Both the position numbers and the translations under genes were made by a program. A stretch of DNA of 64,000 bases. Origin: Plutella xylostella. Lineage: Eukaryota > Arthropoda > Insecta > Lepidoptera > Plutellidae. Where the stretch lies: contig NC_063986.1 of NCBI RefSeq assembly GCF_932276165.1, forward strand, positions 4,476,501 to 4,540,500, in the 5' to 3' direction. Under the pieces are notes generated by a model. It was not told the DNA's origin. It saw nothing but the letters and a program-made list of their open reading frames with translations, and did no database searches. Of this stretch, positions 38,101 through 43,782 are shown one piece after another. How positions within the stretch are numbered: position 1 is the first letter of the stretch; every line of letters begins with the position of its first letter.

Positions 38101-39156
38101 CACAGGCATAAATGAAGCCGAACACACCTACAACGTGTTGAAAATTATGCAACCTCATTTCCAGTAGCAGTGATATTTGAGTTATGCGTTAGAATTTAAT
38201 ATGAATATAATTAGATATTTCACCTTCCGCAGGTTGGATTTAAACTTGTCACCATCCGTAATAATTATATTTGCTTCACAGTGGCGTGTTAATGTTATGC
38301 GGTTAAACCCGATATTATACCCAGTGACCGTCATACTCGTAAAAGATCTACCCAATTATGTTATGTGAATGTGTCATGAAACTCATTAAACATAACCATA
38401 AAATTTTAATCGTAATACCTAATTCATTATATTAAAATTTCCGTTAAAAGCGTTGAATGCGAGGTCGATAGTTATAATTATAATAATTAACCAATTCTGG
38501 ATATAGGACTCTAGGGGAATGATGGATATAATAGGCCTCTTAGGGGAGGGCGTACCACGCTATGTTTGTCTGTTCGTGGTCTCCACTCAGGAACTCGACT
38601 AACCCAACGGGCATCGTTTCTACGCTAGATTATGACCAGTCCACTTCCATTTCAAAATAATATATAATATACAGGGTTGAATATTATCAGTATATATCTA
38701 GAATGGCCAGGAATAATTATTATAAAATTTAAAACAACATAACTCAATTAAGTGCTACTGTACCTCCATCTTACATAAATTACATTAGCAATCAACAATA
38801 ATTATCCATTCTTTGAAATCTCACATAACTCTACGGATCTGATATACTGTAGATAGTTAACTAATACCTACTACTTATGGACCATTGATTGCTAATGTGT
38901 CGCTGATCCAGAAGCAACTTCACAATTTGATAAATAGTGGCGATAGTAGTCAGATAAAAGAGTTTTCAGTGTAACAGAATTTGTTTATGTAAACACGACA
39001 CGAGTAAAGTCCAACTTACTTGAGTGATATATCGTCGAGGATCTTGCTCGGCAGCAGGTCCAGGAGTTGCGTGAAGTTGAGGTTATCCGTCTTCTCATGA
39101 CTGAGCAGTTGCCGCGTGCAGTTCACAAACTTCGGGATATCGATCTCCGCGTCCAT
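5011..39156 (-). CDS. Tachykinin/natalisin-type neuropeptide GPCR (TkR86C-like), six exons, 3' end outside window
   Basis: Seen: six minus-strand exons (39020-39156, 29940-30082, 28060-28273, 19321-19455, 9782-9859, 5011-5158) join in phase to 855 nt, 285 codons without a stop. All introns begin GT and end CAG; phases are 2,1,2,2,2,0. The product has N-glycosylation sequons at residues 12 and 27, TM1 about 68-93 (G84-N85), TM2 about 103-121 (D113), TM3 about 138-163 followed by D164-R165-Y166, TM4 about 184-202 (W190), C140 and C219 for the ECL2 disulfide, and TM5 about 237-259 (P249). Family knowledge: HRRMRTVTN, ADWPFG, CFIKWPDG and IGECT...RAKRK are tachykinin/natalisin receptor hallmarks; such receptors sit in the plasma membrane and signal through G proteins. 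SNFTANLTVSAGVFTLVAI fits the TkR86C branch better than TkR99D. Inference: the full protein should be about 400-500 residues, so TM6, TM7 and the tail lie left of position 1. Class and family are near certain; subtype is tentative. Confidence 0.9.
5210..6929. mobile_element. hAT-type DNA transposon derivative with 8-bp target duplication
   Basis: The element starts CAGTGCCGG and ends CCGGTACTG, as imperfect terminal inverted repeats with inner GC-rich blocks rich in GGGCGC/GGCGCC. Both ends are flanked by the identical 8-mer ACCTTAAG (5202-5209 and 6930-6937). An 8-bp duplication with CAG...CTG ends is the hAT signature. No hAT transposase remnant is evident; most of the interior is a nested foldback element. 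The left end lies ~50 bp upstream (in gene direction) of the exon 6 acceptor. Confidence 0.85.
5594..6690. mobile_element. Long foldback (inverted-repeat) element nested in the hAT element
   Basis: Left arm ~5594-6064 and right arm ~6188-6690 are inverted copies around a spacer of about 120 bp. Ends are CAGGGTTATT and AATAACCCTG, flanked by TA on both sides, as in Tc1/mariner-type MITEs. The right arm has an extra stretch (acccgactgccgaaggagga, ~6321-6340) interrupting the symmetry. It has no coding capacity; the small ORFs in it are mirror images. Confidence 0.85.
7832..7960. mobile_element. Short MITE with imperfect inverted ends
   Basis: Left aggacctga...ataatggctacctg pairs imperfectly with right cagatagccattattc...aaacaggcccta. 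The 'attgtgaaacaggccc' type end is a motif I recall from lepidopteran MITEs. It is non-coding. Confidence 0.5.
8519..9082 (-). repeat. ~0.57-kb interspersed repeat, copy 1 (inverted relative to copies 2 and 3)
   Basis: The plus strand runs from agggttccgtagccaaaatgg through a (gtctgtcc)n minisatellite to the end cgcacttggccggttttt. It is almost identical to 16002-16588 and 44306-44873. A 66-codon ORF inside is the same in all copies, which reflects recent spread, not proven coding. The ends 'accggccaagtgcgagtcgg' and 'ggttccgt' are common in lepidopteran genomes; class is uncertain. Confidence 0.85.
9782..9859 (-). CDS. Receptor exon 5: ECL2 (residues 210-236)
   Basis: This 78-bp exon has acceptor TTTATTTCCAG (CAG at 9862-9860) and donor GTGAGT at 9781-9776. 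It encodes KYINGEREICFIKWPDGS and then YPTSRTDY. Cys219 is the ECL2 half of the conserved TM3-ECL2 disulfide, and the WPDG turn is typical of tachykinin receptors. Its phase (2 in, 2 out) joins exons 4 and 6 exactly. It is too short to show as an ORF; it was recognised from motif, splice sites and phase. Confidence 0.92.
9860..11463 (-). other. Receptor intron 4, left part: no feature seen
   Basis: AT-rich non-coding sequence between exon 5 and the SINE at 11464. Short ORFs at 10093-10308 and 10875-11090 have intron-like composition and no recognisable motif. Confidence 0.5.
11464..11802 (-). mobile_element. tRNA-derived SINE
   Basis: On the minus strand it begins GGAGCGGTGGTAGCTCAGTC (A-box-like) and has GCGGGTTCCCGGC (B-box-like) about 55 nt in, as in a tRNA-derived RNA polymerase III promoter. 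The body contains GAAGGAAAACATCGTGAGGA and the block ACCCGCAGTGGACCAGCGTGG, which I recall as a very common lepidopteran SINE body. Related body pieces occur near exon 6 (4440-4998) and exon 3 (27890-28040). Confidence 0.8.
12429..12673 (+). mobile_element. tRNA-derived SINE with (ATT)n tail
   Basis: The head reads GACCGAATGGCGTAGTGGTT with a B box GGGTTCGATTCCCGG. The body ends with GCCTAGCTTGGGGTCGGATG and a tail of attattatta. The acceptor-stem halves do not pair, so it is not a functional tRNA gene. The same head is found in minus orientation at 33104-33346 and a related one at 46245-46424; the 3' body recurs at 19500-19567. Confidence 0.85.
12673..12835 (+). repeat. Degraded copy of the 'aatgcgaaagtaactgtgtctg' repeat
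   Basis: It starts taaatgcgaaagtc and ends with tatcccggaattcccacggg, the blocks that bound the better copies at 42320-42525 and 49391-49602. It directly follows the SINE tail. Confidence 0.5.
12836..14099 (-). other. Receptor intron 4 segment: no feature seen
   Basis: AT-rich intron. The 82-codon ORF at 13046-13294 has no recognised domain, no splice context fitting the receptor, and lies on the opposite strand. Confidence 0.45.
14100..15066. mobile_element. piggyBac-type element, deleted, in a TTAA site
   Basis: The ends are CCCGCCAGTGGTGACGT and its inverse ACGTCACCACTGGCGGG, each directly flanked by TTAA (14096-14099 and 15067-15070), the piggyBac integration signature. Inside, a ~40-bp block (cggtgcgtgagaccgg..gtcacc..atgtaagtcaaatt) is present as direct repeats at ~14279-14320 and ~15007-15050. 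At ~14540-14670 the plus strand shows a cysteine pattern in shifting frames, the layout of a piggyBac C-terminal zinc finger. At 967 bp it cannot encode a whole transposase. Confidence 0.85.
14500..14680 (+). pseudogene. Remnant of piggyBac transposase C-terminal cysteine-rich domain
   Basis: Translation gives CQCYECG in one frame, then SENNRKI..YICHK in another, then KCKKYMCYDHVSAFLQ in a third, broken by stops and frameshifts. The spacing Cx2C ... Cx2C-x4-Cx2H is like the cross-brace zinc finger that ends piggyBac transposases and helps bind the ends. It is not functional. Confidence rests on its position near the 3' end of a TTAA-flanked element. Confidence 0.6.
15071..16001 (-). other. 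Receptor intron 4 segment: no feature seen
   Basis: Ordinary AT-rich intron sequence between the piggyBac element and repeat copy 2. Confidence 0.45.
16002..16588 (+). repeat. ~0.57-kb interspersed repeat, copy 2
   Basis: It begins aaaaaaccggccaagtgcga and ends ttggctacggaaccctaaaa. It carries the longest (cagacgga)n run of the three copies (seven units, ~16475-16532), and is otherwise nearly identical to copy 1. It lies in receptor intron 4. Confidence 0.85.
16957..17159. mobile_element. MITE of the CACTCACGGGCAATGAAAA family, copy in intron 4
   Basis: It is flanked by TA (16955-16956 and 17160-17161). The right end is ttttcattgcccgtgagtg, with the shared inner block aagctagccttttccgttta. 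The left end is more diverged (cactcaccgtcaacc). Better copies are at 43551-43782 and 45337-45566. Confidence 0.7.
17160..18489 (-). other. Receptor intron 4 segment: no feature seen
   Basis: AT-rich sequence. The 91-codon ORF at 17729-18004 has no domain I recognise and typical intron base use. Confidence 0.45.
18490..18670. repeat. Duplicated intron block, left copy
   Basis: It contains accttttgaacgactaag, aataacattatctatgatctga, gttt(a)tgagctacgct and acacaaacacacagacac, each matched in the same order at 19135-19310 next to exon 4. With the exon 4 tail copy at 18901-18954 this suggests a diverged tandem duplication of the region. Confidence 0.65.
18782..18830 (-). pseudogene. Possible further degenerate copy of exon 4 tail
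   Basis: The plus strand aatcttacttcttcctggaa, then atgttggagacttggag, resembles the exon 4 donor and tail (aatcttacttcttccggtaa, then gtgtcggagtagagcagg) with several differences. It lies ~110 bp from the exact copy. Confidence 0.4.
18901..18954 (-). pseudogene. Exact partial copy of receptor exon 4 tail with splice donor
   Basis: 54 consecutive positions equal 19315-19368: the donor (GTAAGA) plus the last 48 nt of exon 4, which encode the end of TM4 and start of ECL2. The match stops abruptly at cagc|cgaata, and no acceptor precedes it on the minus strand. It is a recent truncated duplicate in intron 4, or was kept identical by gene conversion. Confidence 0.9.
19135..19310. repeat. Duplicated intron block, right copy, ending at exon 4 donor
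   Basis: It matches 18490-18670: actaaaagtcgcataac, cttttgaacggctgagtcga, taacattatctatcacctga, gccgtttacgagctacgct, then a (CA)-rich run. The phrase 'aacggctgagtcgattttgat' is a motif I recall from lepidopteran repeats. It ends a few bp from the exon 4 donor. Confidence 0.65.
19321..19455 (-). CDS. Receptor exon 4: DRY/ICL2 and TM4 (residues 165-210)
   Basis: The acceptor is GTTTCAG (CAG at 19458-19456) and the donor GTAAGA at 19320-19315. The first A completes Arg of DRY; the exon then reads YVAIVKPLQHRLSRR (ICL2), followed by TM4 with W190 and P199 and then LLYSD. It is strongly GC-rich (GCG/CTG/CGC codons) against AT-rich introns, as in exons 2 and 6. A 54-bp exact copy of its 3' end plus donor lies about 400 bp downstream in intron 4 (18901-18954). 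Confidence 0.94.
19500..19567 (-). mobile_element. 3' fragment of the SINE seen at 12429-12673
   Basis: The plus strand atgtggggacatctcaaaca, then ccgaccccaagctaggcag, is the complement of the tail end of the SINE at ~12600-12668. It lies about 45 bp upstream of the exon 4 acceptor in gene direction. Confidence 0.8.
20905..21100 (+). repeat. Interspersed repeat 'gtgaaagtaactgtgtctgtc', copy in intron 3
   Basis: It starts aacaatcctaactaatatta and ends ggcgaagcgaagctcgcggg. It contains the marker blocks gtctagaccctg and ttttatcccgga, shared with 42320-42525 and 49391-49602. I recall this as a widespread lepidopteran non-autonomous repeat; its class is not settled by the sequence here. Confidence 0.75.
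21100..21175. mobile_element. Small CGTAGC-rich inverted repeat
   Basis: AACGTGCTACAACGTGG...CTGTAGCACGTAACTTT forms inverted ends with internal ctacg/cgtag repeats. A related block occurs at 47025-47108. It abuts the preceding repeat. Confidence 0.5.
22645..22750. mobile_element. Short MITE-like inverted repeat
   Basis: ATGCTCGCGAC at the left and GTCGTGAGCAT at the right are inverted. The centre holds a perfect small palindrome, gtgactcgcttgcgagtcac. It is non-coding. Confidence 0.5.
23149..23566. mobile_element. MITE with CCACAAC-rich interior
   Basis: The left end reads AGGGTCAATTCAGACGTACC, then ACAACCACACCAC; the inverse of the right end reads AGCGTCAATTCACACGTACC, then ACAACCACACCAC. 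The interior is full of ccacaac/gttgtgg and cgctgcgac units, which produce the several overlapping ORFs here. These have no protein motif and are repeat artefacts. Length is ~418 bp; the superfamily is not clear. Confidence 0.75.
23627..23915 (-). mobile_element. RTE-type LINE 3' end (ORF2 C-terminus and tail)
   Basis: Minus-strand translation includes KLKWQWAGHICRRTDNLWG and RVLEWRPRTGKRSVGSPPA followed by RWTDDLRRVAG, the C-terminal motif of RTE-clade reverse transcriptases. It ends in the 'ggctgatgatgataa' style tail. The reverse transcriptase and endonuclease domains are absent (5' truncated). A second near-identical copy is at 47217-47476. Confidence 0.85.
23916..26757 (-). other. Receptor intron 3, middle
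   Basis: AT-rich intron. Fragments seen: an 'accgacattgaaaaaaggag' repeat end at ~24707-24745. A slightly GC-richer 56-codon ORF without a Met lies on the minus strand at 25184-25354 (it includes AVLIAEPFHHGDKSYTSFVI). I cannot assign it; it lacks a convincing acceptor. Confidence 0.4.
26758..26886. mobile_element. MITE with AGGGCCAGGTTTTGATCC ends
   Basis: Left AAGGTCCAGTTTTTTGATCC and right GGATCAAAACCTGGCCCT are imperfect inverted repeats that continue inward (caactttaaccatta against caatggttgaatta). It is non-coding, ~129 bp. Confidence 0.7.
27541..27650. mobile_element. MITE-like inverted repeat with 'attgtgaaacag' ends
   Basis: Left attgtgaaacagcaagaca and right cctgtttcacaatgtct are inverted, as are agcactaagagaat and tatacttagtgca inside. 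Confidence 0.5.
27890..28040 (+). mobile_element. SINE body fragment next to the exon 3 donor
   Basis: It contains ccaatccgctgtggtccagc, gaaaatggtccaagctta, ggggatatttacgaaggtt and ccaggtgcaggtac in the same order as the body of the SINE at 11464-11802 (complement). The tRNA head is missing. It begins ~20 bp downstream of the exon 3 donor. Confidence 0.75.
28060..28273 (-). CDS. Receptor exon 3: ICL1, TM2, ECL1 and TM3 (residues 94-165)
   Basis: The acceptor is ATTTCTTCCAG (28276-28274) and the donor GTATCT at 28059-28054. The first intracellular loop reads HRRMRTVTN, followed by TM2 with NLAVAD (D113), ECL1 with ADWPFG, the TM3 disulfide Cys140, and SNFTANLTVSAGVFTLVAI. The exon ends inside the Arg codon of the DRY motif (GAC AG|A). 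This is the most diagnostic exon for the tachykinin/natalisin receptor family. Odd points: Cys104 follows TVTN where relatives usually have an aromatic residue, and the start of ECL1 reads TLNGAPN. The donor is a weaker GTATCT, and SINE-derived sequence begins about 20 bp beyond it. Confidence 0.95.
28274..29939 (-). other. Receptor intron 2 (1.67 kb): no feature seen
   Basis: The shortest intron within the window. AT-rich; several 60-80-codon ORFs on both strands overlap each other and show no motif. Confidence 0.6.
29940..30082 (-). CDS. Receptor exon 2: end of N-terminus and TM1 (residues 46-94)
   Basis: The acceptor is TTGTCGACAG (CAG at 30085-30083) and the donor GTAAGT at 29939-29934. 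The exon completes Lys46, adds 47 codons, and leaves one G that joins CC of exon 3 to make Ala94. It encodes a proline/tryptophan-rich juxtamembrane piece (RPPWWGQ) and then a hydrophobic segment with the TM1 signature LGNTLVIWIVL. A LINE-derived fragment lies about 115 bp upstream in intron 1. Confidence 0.93.
30197..30406 (-). pseudogene. LINE ORF2 C-terminal fragment (jockey-like) in intron 1
   Basis: Sixty-nine codons end at TAG (30199-30197). The reading RTGLGKVGNCAYLWHKWGW, then CECGHSQQTIDHIVFECP, is the C-terminal cysteine/histidine motif (CxC..H..C) of jockey/CR1-type LINE reverse transcriptases. The rest of the element is missing. Confidence 0.8.
30493..30519. repeat. (TA)n microsatellite
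   Basis: Roughly 13 TA units in receptor intron 1. Confidence 0.95.
32640..32740 (-). mobile_element. LINE (RTE-type) 3' tail fragment
   Basis: The plus strand reads tcatcatcatcacaaccca, then cccactgggtacaggtcccg and ggcccagtccaccacgct, the complement of an RTE-like 3' end with its (TGA)n tail. Confidence 0.5.
33104..33346 (-). mobile_element. tRNA-derived SINE in intron 1
   Basis: The complement of ccagccgggaatcgaacccg and ccactacgccattcggtc gives the same tRNA head as the SINE at 12429 (GACCGAATGGCGTAGTGG; B box GGGTTCGATTCCCGG). The body differs, with gcgaaaagtgggtgcagca and ggcccgccccctattac. A (GATA)n and (CA)n tract follows at ~33051-33102. Confidence 0.8.
33480..33600 (-). mobile_element. 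Degraded RTE-type LINE fragment
   Basis: gcgtcccacgctcaagcgtt, cctgttc, then gttgtaatgggttcctcggc align in order with gcgtcccacgctgcgtttgc and gttatcggttcttcggc of the LINE at 47217-47476. Heavily decayed. Confidence 0.5.
34895..35036. mobile_element. Near-perfect hairpin MITE (142 bp)
   Basis: The arm ACTGCCGGTTTCTATA...TTTGACA (34895-34963) is mirrored by TGTCAAAATCG...TATAGAAACCGGCAGT (34975-35036), with an 11-bp loop and (GATA) units in both arms. A transcript would fold into a long stem. Confidence 0.85.
35160..35218 (-). mobile_element. LINE 3' tail fragment
   Basis: aagtcatccgatgctggaca, then taggcttctcccgacctg, resembles the complement of an RTE-type 3' end (compare catccactgctggacatggg). 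Confidence 0.5.
35810..35911 (+). mobile_element. LINE 3' tail fragment
   Basis: gaccgagtgttgtggtaat, gagaggcctatgtttagcag and the ending gctgatgatgaa match the 3' end of the RTE copies at 23627 and 47217 in plus orientation. Confidence 0.6.
36866..36990. mobile_element. Half copy of the CACTCACGGGCAATGAAAA MITE
   Basis: acactcgcgaacaatgaaaa, then ctactaaacggaaatggcta and ataacaggatattaccaact, follow the left half of the copy at 43551-43782. The right end is missing. Confidence 0.6.
37051..37435 (-). mobile_element. Full-length tRNA-derived SINE (~385 bp)
   Basis: On the minus strand the head reads GCCTCTGTGGTCTAGTGGTA with B box GGGTTCGATTCCCGGG, then a ~300-bp body (ggctgatcacctgatgtccg ... 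cctgtgtactgcgcacacac ... ctaggaggac) and an (ATT)n tail. The 3' side does not pair with GCCTCTG, so it is a SINE head and not a tRNA gene. I recall this body as a common lepidopteran SINE. Confidence 0.85.
38555..38660 (-). mobile_element. Degraded RTE-type LINE fragment
   Basis: taccacgctatgtttgtctg, ttcgtggtctccactcagga and actcgactaacccaacgg align with the LINE at 47217-47476. It lies about 360 bp downstream of exon 1 in intron 1. Confidence 0.6.
39020..39156 (-). CDS. Receptor exon 1: start codon and extracellular N-terminus (residues 1-46)
   Basis: The ATG at 39156-39154 starts 45 codons plus 2 nt and ends at donor GTAAGT (39019-39014). An in-frame TGA at 39165-39163, three codons upstream, makes this the first possible Met in the frame if no splice site intervenes. 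The peptide starts MDAEIDIPKF and carries sequons NCT (12-14) and NFT (27-29). There is no hydrophobic signal peptide, as is normal for class A peptide receptors whose TM1 acts as signal anchor. The following intron is about 8.9 kb and the phase (2) matches exon 2. Confidence 0.88.
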
Positions 39157-39320
39157 CGCAACTCACTAAACTAAGTCACACTAGGCACTCTACACACATC
39201 GCTTGTCACTTGTTTCAAAACGTCACTTTTAAATGTCACATTCGAAATTGGAATACCGTCATTTGTTTTACGCGGCACAGTCGTCGTCGTTTTTCTGACA
39301 CTCTAAATTCGAAATTCTGC
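39157..39320 (-). promoter_or_regulatory. Probable 5' UTR upstream of the receptor start codon
   Basis: This sequence directly precedes the ATG on the minus strand and is less AT-biased than the introns. In-frame stop TGA at 39165-39163 shows it is untranslated if transcribed through. Several AG dinucleotides after pyrimidine-poor stretches (CCTAG, CTTAG, TTTAG) leave open that a 5' UTR intron ends here. No clear TATA box was seen. Confidence 0.4.
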
Positions 39321-42244
39321 TGCGGAAGACCTTAAATAAATTGTGCCATTTCCAGTTATCGACAGCCGACTTCAAAAAAACCAAAGGCTACAATTGCCCG
39401 CCCGAGCCAAGGAGTTACATTCAAAGTTTCAATGAAATGAAATAAGAAAAAAAAACTTAGTCAACTCTGAAGAAAAAGAAGCTTTTAAATCACTGTCTAC
39501 TTGTCCTTTTGTCGGCTTAGTTTTCTTAATAACAATTTTATTTATTTATGAATGATATTTTGTGGAAGCTTGTTTGAAGACGTTTAGATCACAAAAAGTT
39601 GGAATACCTAAGGAGATTTGTGTCAGTGGAATGAATGAATTAGGTTGCATGAATTTAATAGATATTATAATAACATAACAGGTCTAAACAAGCACCAAAT
39701 GAAACCCCAGTATTTATTTAATGATGATTGATGAAAGGGTAAAGTATGAAGTATTTATAGTTTATGTAAACAGTTATGGACGATTCACTTTTCTCACTAT
39801 GTGGCGGTAATAACTTTTTTTTCACAAATCTGTATAAATAACAATATGTATTATTATACATATAAAGTTACAAAAAAAAATCTCGATCAATGCTTTTTCT
39901 TGATAAGTAAATGGACATGAAAGGCTAGAAGGATACCATGGTTGAAATTACGCCCAAGGGAGAAATGTGCGCTTTGAATAACTTTTAAAATATGATGAAA
40001 ATACCAAGAAATCGGGCATTGAAAACTGAGGTTGGCATTTGAAGCACCTGGGCAAAGCCCAGCCCTCTCTTATATTATTAAGAAGGAAGCGAGTGCATTT
40101 TTTTTCATAGGGAAACTGTATGTACTTACGACCTGTAGAGAGGTTGTTTATAGTAGAACAATAAGTTTTATTTACTTTCTTTATCTTAAAGAAAATTATA
40201 AGTCTGAACTCAGATAAAAACAAACTTAAAATAATGAAATTCCTTCAAGTGAAACAACAATTTCACTTAGAGAAAACGTAACGTACCGTATTTTTAGGTA
40301 AAAAACAAAGGGCAGGCTTCGAAGGAGTTCCCGTAATTAACATTCCTGTTTACTTAAGCGAACACGTCTCCGCGTTAGGGTGAGAATACACGTCCACACG
40401 GTAAGTCAAATCAAATCTATCAAACGACAATGGTGTAATATATACATTTTTAATGAAAATCAACACTAAAATCAATTAAAATTCTTCGTAATTATTGATT
40501 CGCGTGCCAAGCGAGCACATTCGGTCCATTGCGTATTCAGCCACTATAATATTAAAAAAAATATCTCAGCTTCTCTAGCGTTGAACAGCAAGACTATTTG
40601 AATTGCACTCGATTGAAATTCAAACTCGTGACAAATTTATTGGTCTCACTACGCCTCTACGCCGGTTTTACGTTCAGTATCTACGCTGAATATTATAAAT
40701 TCACATAACCCTATTTATATAAGAAATTAAATTATGTGAATAGGCATTATTCTACATCTATTTATAAGATATTTTATAAGCTATAATATTTATGATCTAA
40801 AATTACGAATTATACGTGTAAGTAATTGTTTTGTTTACCGGATGTGTATTTTCACCCTAAAAACCTAACAGTGGAAAAGTAAATCAGAATAAAGCTCCTG
40901 AATATTTCAGTATAAATTAGTTAGCTTCATCTTGCAAGGGACGCAGTGTAGTTGTTTGAATGCTAATACAATTTCTGTTTATGTAAGAAATTCTAAAAGT
41001 GTGAGGTCATGATTTTGTGTAAATATTAAATTGTTAGTTTCGCTTTTAAATTGTGTTTTTTTTATTTTGTCTAGAAAGATACACGTTTGAAATGTATACC
41101 ATTGATAGACAGTATTTAGGTATTTTTTAGCACAAAATTTATAAAAATCCATGCGATAAAACCTTATTGGATAATTTGGAGATTAAATATTAAGTTGATA
41201 AGCAATCATTTTGTAGTTATTACAGGGAGTCTATTCATAATAATAAGATTATACATGCAAAAAAGATCCCGACGAATTGAGAACATCCTCCTTTTTTTGA
41301 AATCGGTTAATAAAATAAAATATCATATGATTTAAATTATTTTTTGCGTATTTTGTACAATCTTCCACACGGTTCTTGAGCTTTGAGTGAGCTCACACGA
41401 GCAAGACCAATAATGTACAATTTAATTAACGTATCGTCTATTCGACGAGAAACTTAGATTTGATGAGTGTGGAAATATAAATATTCGATTGAATCATCTT
41501 TAATCAAACCTTTTTAAGCCAAAGATTCGCTTTACTATAAAAACTTATAAGCCCGCCTTCCGTTTTTTCGTTATTTACACACTCAAGTGTGTAAATAACC
41601 ATACCTAAACTTCCTTTATTGTTCCGTATAAATTAAGAGGGACACAGCCCAATTTTCATTCAATCAATTGATCAATTTGTTTCAATCTCTTTTATTTACA
41701 TCTGCCTTGTTCCATCAGTTGGTACCTACTTTGTACCATGGAAAATTACGCGACAAAAACAGGGTGAAAATTTGCAATTTGTTCGAGCCGAGAGCATGAA
41801 ATGAAAGTTCTCAAATTCTTTGTTAACCTTAGCTGTTAGCCCATTGCTGACCAGTCATGGGAGGATAGGCCTCTGTCAAATAACTTTCTCTATCACTCCA
41901 TCTAAAACAAAAACAAAAACACACACACACATTTTTAATACATCTTTACATCTATTATCTGTACCTATCACGGAATTTAATTAAAAAGCTTCTGCTTAGC
42001 TATGTTATCGTATTTTAGAAACACCGTAAAATAAAGGTTTACAACTTAAGGAAATGAGTATTTAGCTTCGCTACGTAAACTGCAATTAACGTGACTAATT
42101 CCTTAAGAACTTATAAAGTTATAAATGTCATGTTTAATTAATCGCTTTCGGTAGGTACTAATATGCAGTAAAATCCGTACTAGATAATTAGACACGCAAG
42201 AACGCTATGCCTTAAGCATAGATTAAAATTTGCATAGGTAGGTA
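39321..42244. other. Upstream DNA: no gene seen
   Basis: AT-rich sequence upstream of the receptor start. It contains the TIR element at 40377-40860 and a short 'gatcccgacgaattgagaac' repeat end at ~41265-41315. No coding region was recognised on either strand. Confidence 0.5.
40377..40860. mobile_element. Short DNA element with AGGGTGARAATACAC ends
   Basis: Left TTAGGGTGAGAATACACGTC and the complement of the right end TTAGGGTGAAAATACACATC are inverted repeats of ~20 bp. The ~484-bp interior is AT-rich and non-coding. Confidence 0.6.
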
Positions 42245-42658
42245 CGGTCGCCTGCGCCTAAAATTATACAGGCAGAGTTTTTAAAATAGCGATCCCTGAT
42301 GATGAAGGGACCAGCTACATCCTAACTATTATTTTAAATGCGAAAGTAACTGTGTCTGTCTTTCTGTCTGTTACTCTTTTACGCCAAAACTACAGAAAGG
42401 ATTTGAATGAAATTTGGTACACATACGGTCTAGACCCTGGGAAAGAACAAAGGCTACTTTTTATCCCGGAATTCCCACGGGAAAACGTTTTAAGGCGAAG
42501 CGAAGCGCGCGGGAACAGCTAGTCTGTAATAAATCCGGGGACGTGTTGGGTGTGATATGTATAGCAGTGGTGTTTATGTGGATGAGCTTGAGCAGCATGT
42601 GACCTTGAGATCGCTATTTTAAAAACTCCGCCTGTATACTTTTAGGCGCAGGCGATCG
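42245..42658. mobile_element. TA-flanked TIR element interrupted by another repeat
   Basis: Ends CGGTCGCCTGCGCCTAAAAT and complement CGATCGCCTGCGCCTAAAAG continue as near-identical inverted repeats of ~50 bp (to tttttaaaatagcgatc). They are flanked by TA (42243-42244 and 42659-42660). The interior is largely the nested repeat at 42320-42525. It is related at its ends to 52767-53699. Confidence 0.8.
42320..42525 (+). repeat. Interspersed repeat nested in the 42245-42658 element
   Basis: From catcctaactattattttaa to ggcgaagcgaagcgcgcggg, then aacagctagt. It shares all marker blocks (gcgaaagtaactgtgtctg, ggtctagaccctggg, ttatcccggaattcccacgg) with 49391-49602, so it inserted after the host element. 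Confidence 0.8.
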
Positions 42659-43550
42659 TACATATCGCGATTCATATTGAAACTAAGCGTGCTAATTATC
42701 TCATCTACTTTCTTTGTTTTCAGAGCCGCTTTCAGCATTATTCGAATTAATATAAATAAATTAACAACCTGGATAGCTTAAGCATGAGTATGCATGGCAT
42801 GCGAAGTATATATAGGGCAACTACCTATATTGCTATATACTTATCAATTATGTGTATGGTCTAAACTTTGTTTCGGACACGACCGTTTGTAAGGAAGCAA
42901 TCGAAGTTGTGCAGCAGATACATGTACCTCGGGTGGACTATTGCCTAGACAGAAGCAACTTCGCCTAGAGCCTTCAGGCTGCAGGGCACATCCAGCTGTG
43001 TAGGGATGCAATCGGAAACTTTGCCACAATGTCCCCCGGATCTATGTTTCGGGTTCGAATTCCAGCCATACTTGAAAAAAATATGTGATTAACTTGCATC
43101 AATTCATAACAATATTCAATTATAACCATCTTGTATGTACATGAATATAAACTTAATATGCATTCTTTCATGGATCCATTTCTGCATCCAATTTCTATCT
43201 TCCTTTTGAAACTTTGTAAAAATATAGTACCTAACTATTTTTACAACCATAGAACATTTTACCACGATTCTTGCAAAGGCTTTTATAGACATTCATTTAA
43301 TGACTGTACTAAAATACTGACAAGGTCCATGTTAAAATACTCAATCTGAGCAGTAAAAAACATTTATTTTTAGCTAAAGCCGGTATTTTTTAATACTGGC
43401 AATTCTAACTAGAAGTCCTGTATGATTAGATTATCTAATTAGTCGTAAAGTAAACATAAAACATTTAAAATCATGTTCTATTGACTATTTTATATTACGT
43501 AGGTATTTAGATTTTTTGTTTAGTTTGTGGATGTGGCAATCATAATAATA

Positions 43551-43782
43551 CACTCACGGGCAATGAAAATATTCCACTGAGAAAAACACCAAATTACTTC
43601 TAAACGGAAAAAGCTAGCTTAATTATGCCTGCTGCAACATTGGAGCACATTTAACAAAGCATAAGGATATAACCAACTAAAAAAGGTAAGATTTTGTTTT
43701 AATTTTAAGTATTTTTTTTGAAAAAATTGGGGTCATTGGTGTCGGCATTTTGTGAGTGGAACTTTTTCATTGCCCGTGAGTG
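43551..43782. mobile_element. MITE of the CACTCACGGGCAATGAAAA family, best copy
   Basis: The 232-bp element has ends CACTCACGGGCAATGAAAAT and complement CACTCACGGGCAATGAAAAA, flanked by TA on both sides. The inner blocks ttctaaacggaaaaagctagct and gtggaactttttc are shared by the other copies. No coding. Confidence 0.85.

Larger units (their letters stand above)
30083..39019 (-). other. Receptor intron 1 (8.9 kb)
   Basis: It holds a LINE fragment, a TA microsatellite, two SINEs, a hairpin MITE and several LINE tails, listed separately. The stretches 30520-32630, 35220-35800, 35912-36860 and 38661-39010 show nothing I can name. The 115-codon ORF at 35337-35684 is the longest outside a repeat but has no recognised domain. 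Confidence 0.55.

Noticed and set aside
43040..43070. B-box-like cgggttcgaattccagcc on the plus strand
   Set aside because: No matching A box or SINE body could be found upstream; an isolated motif only.
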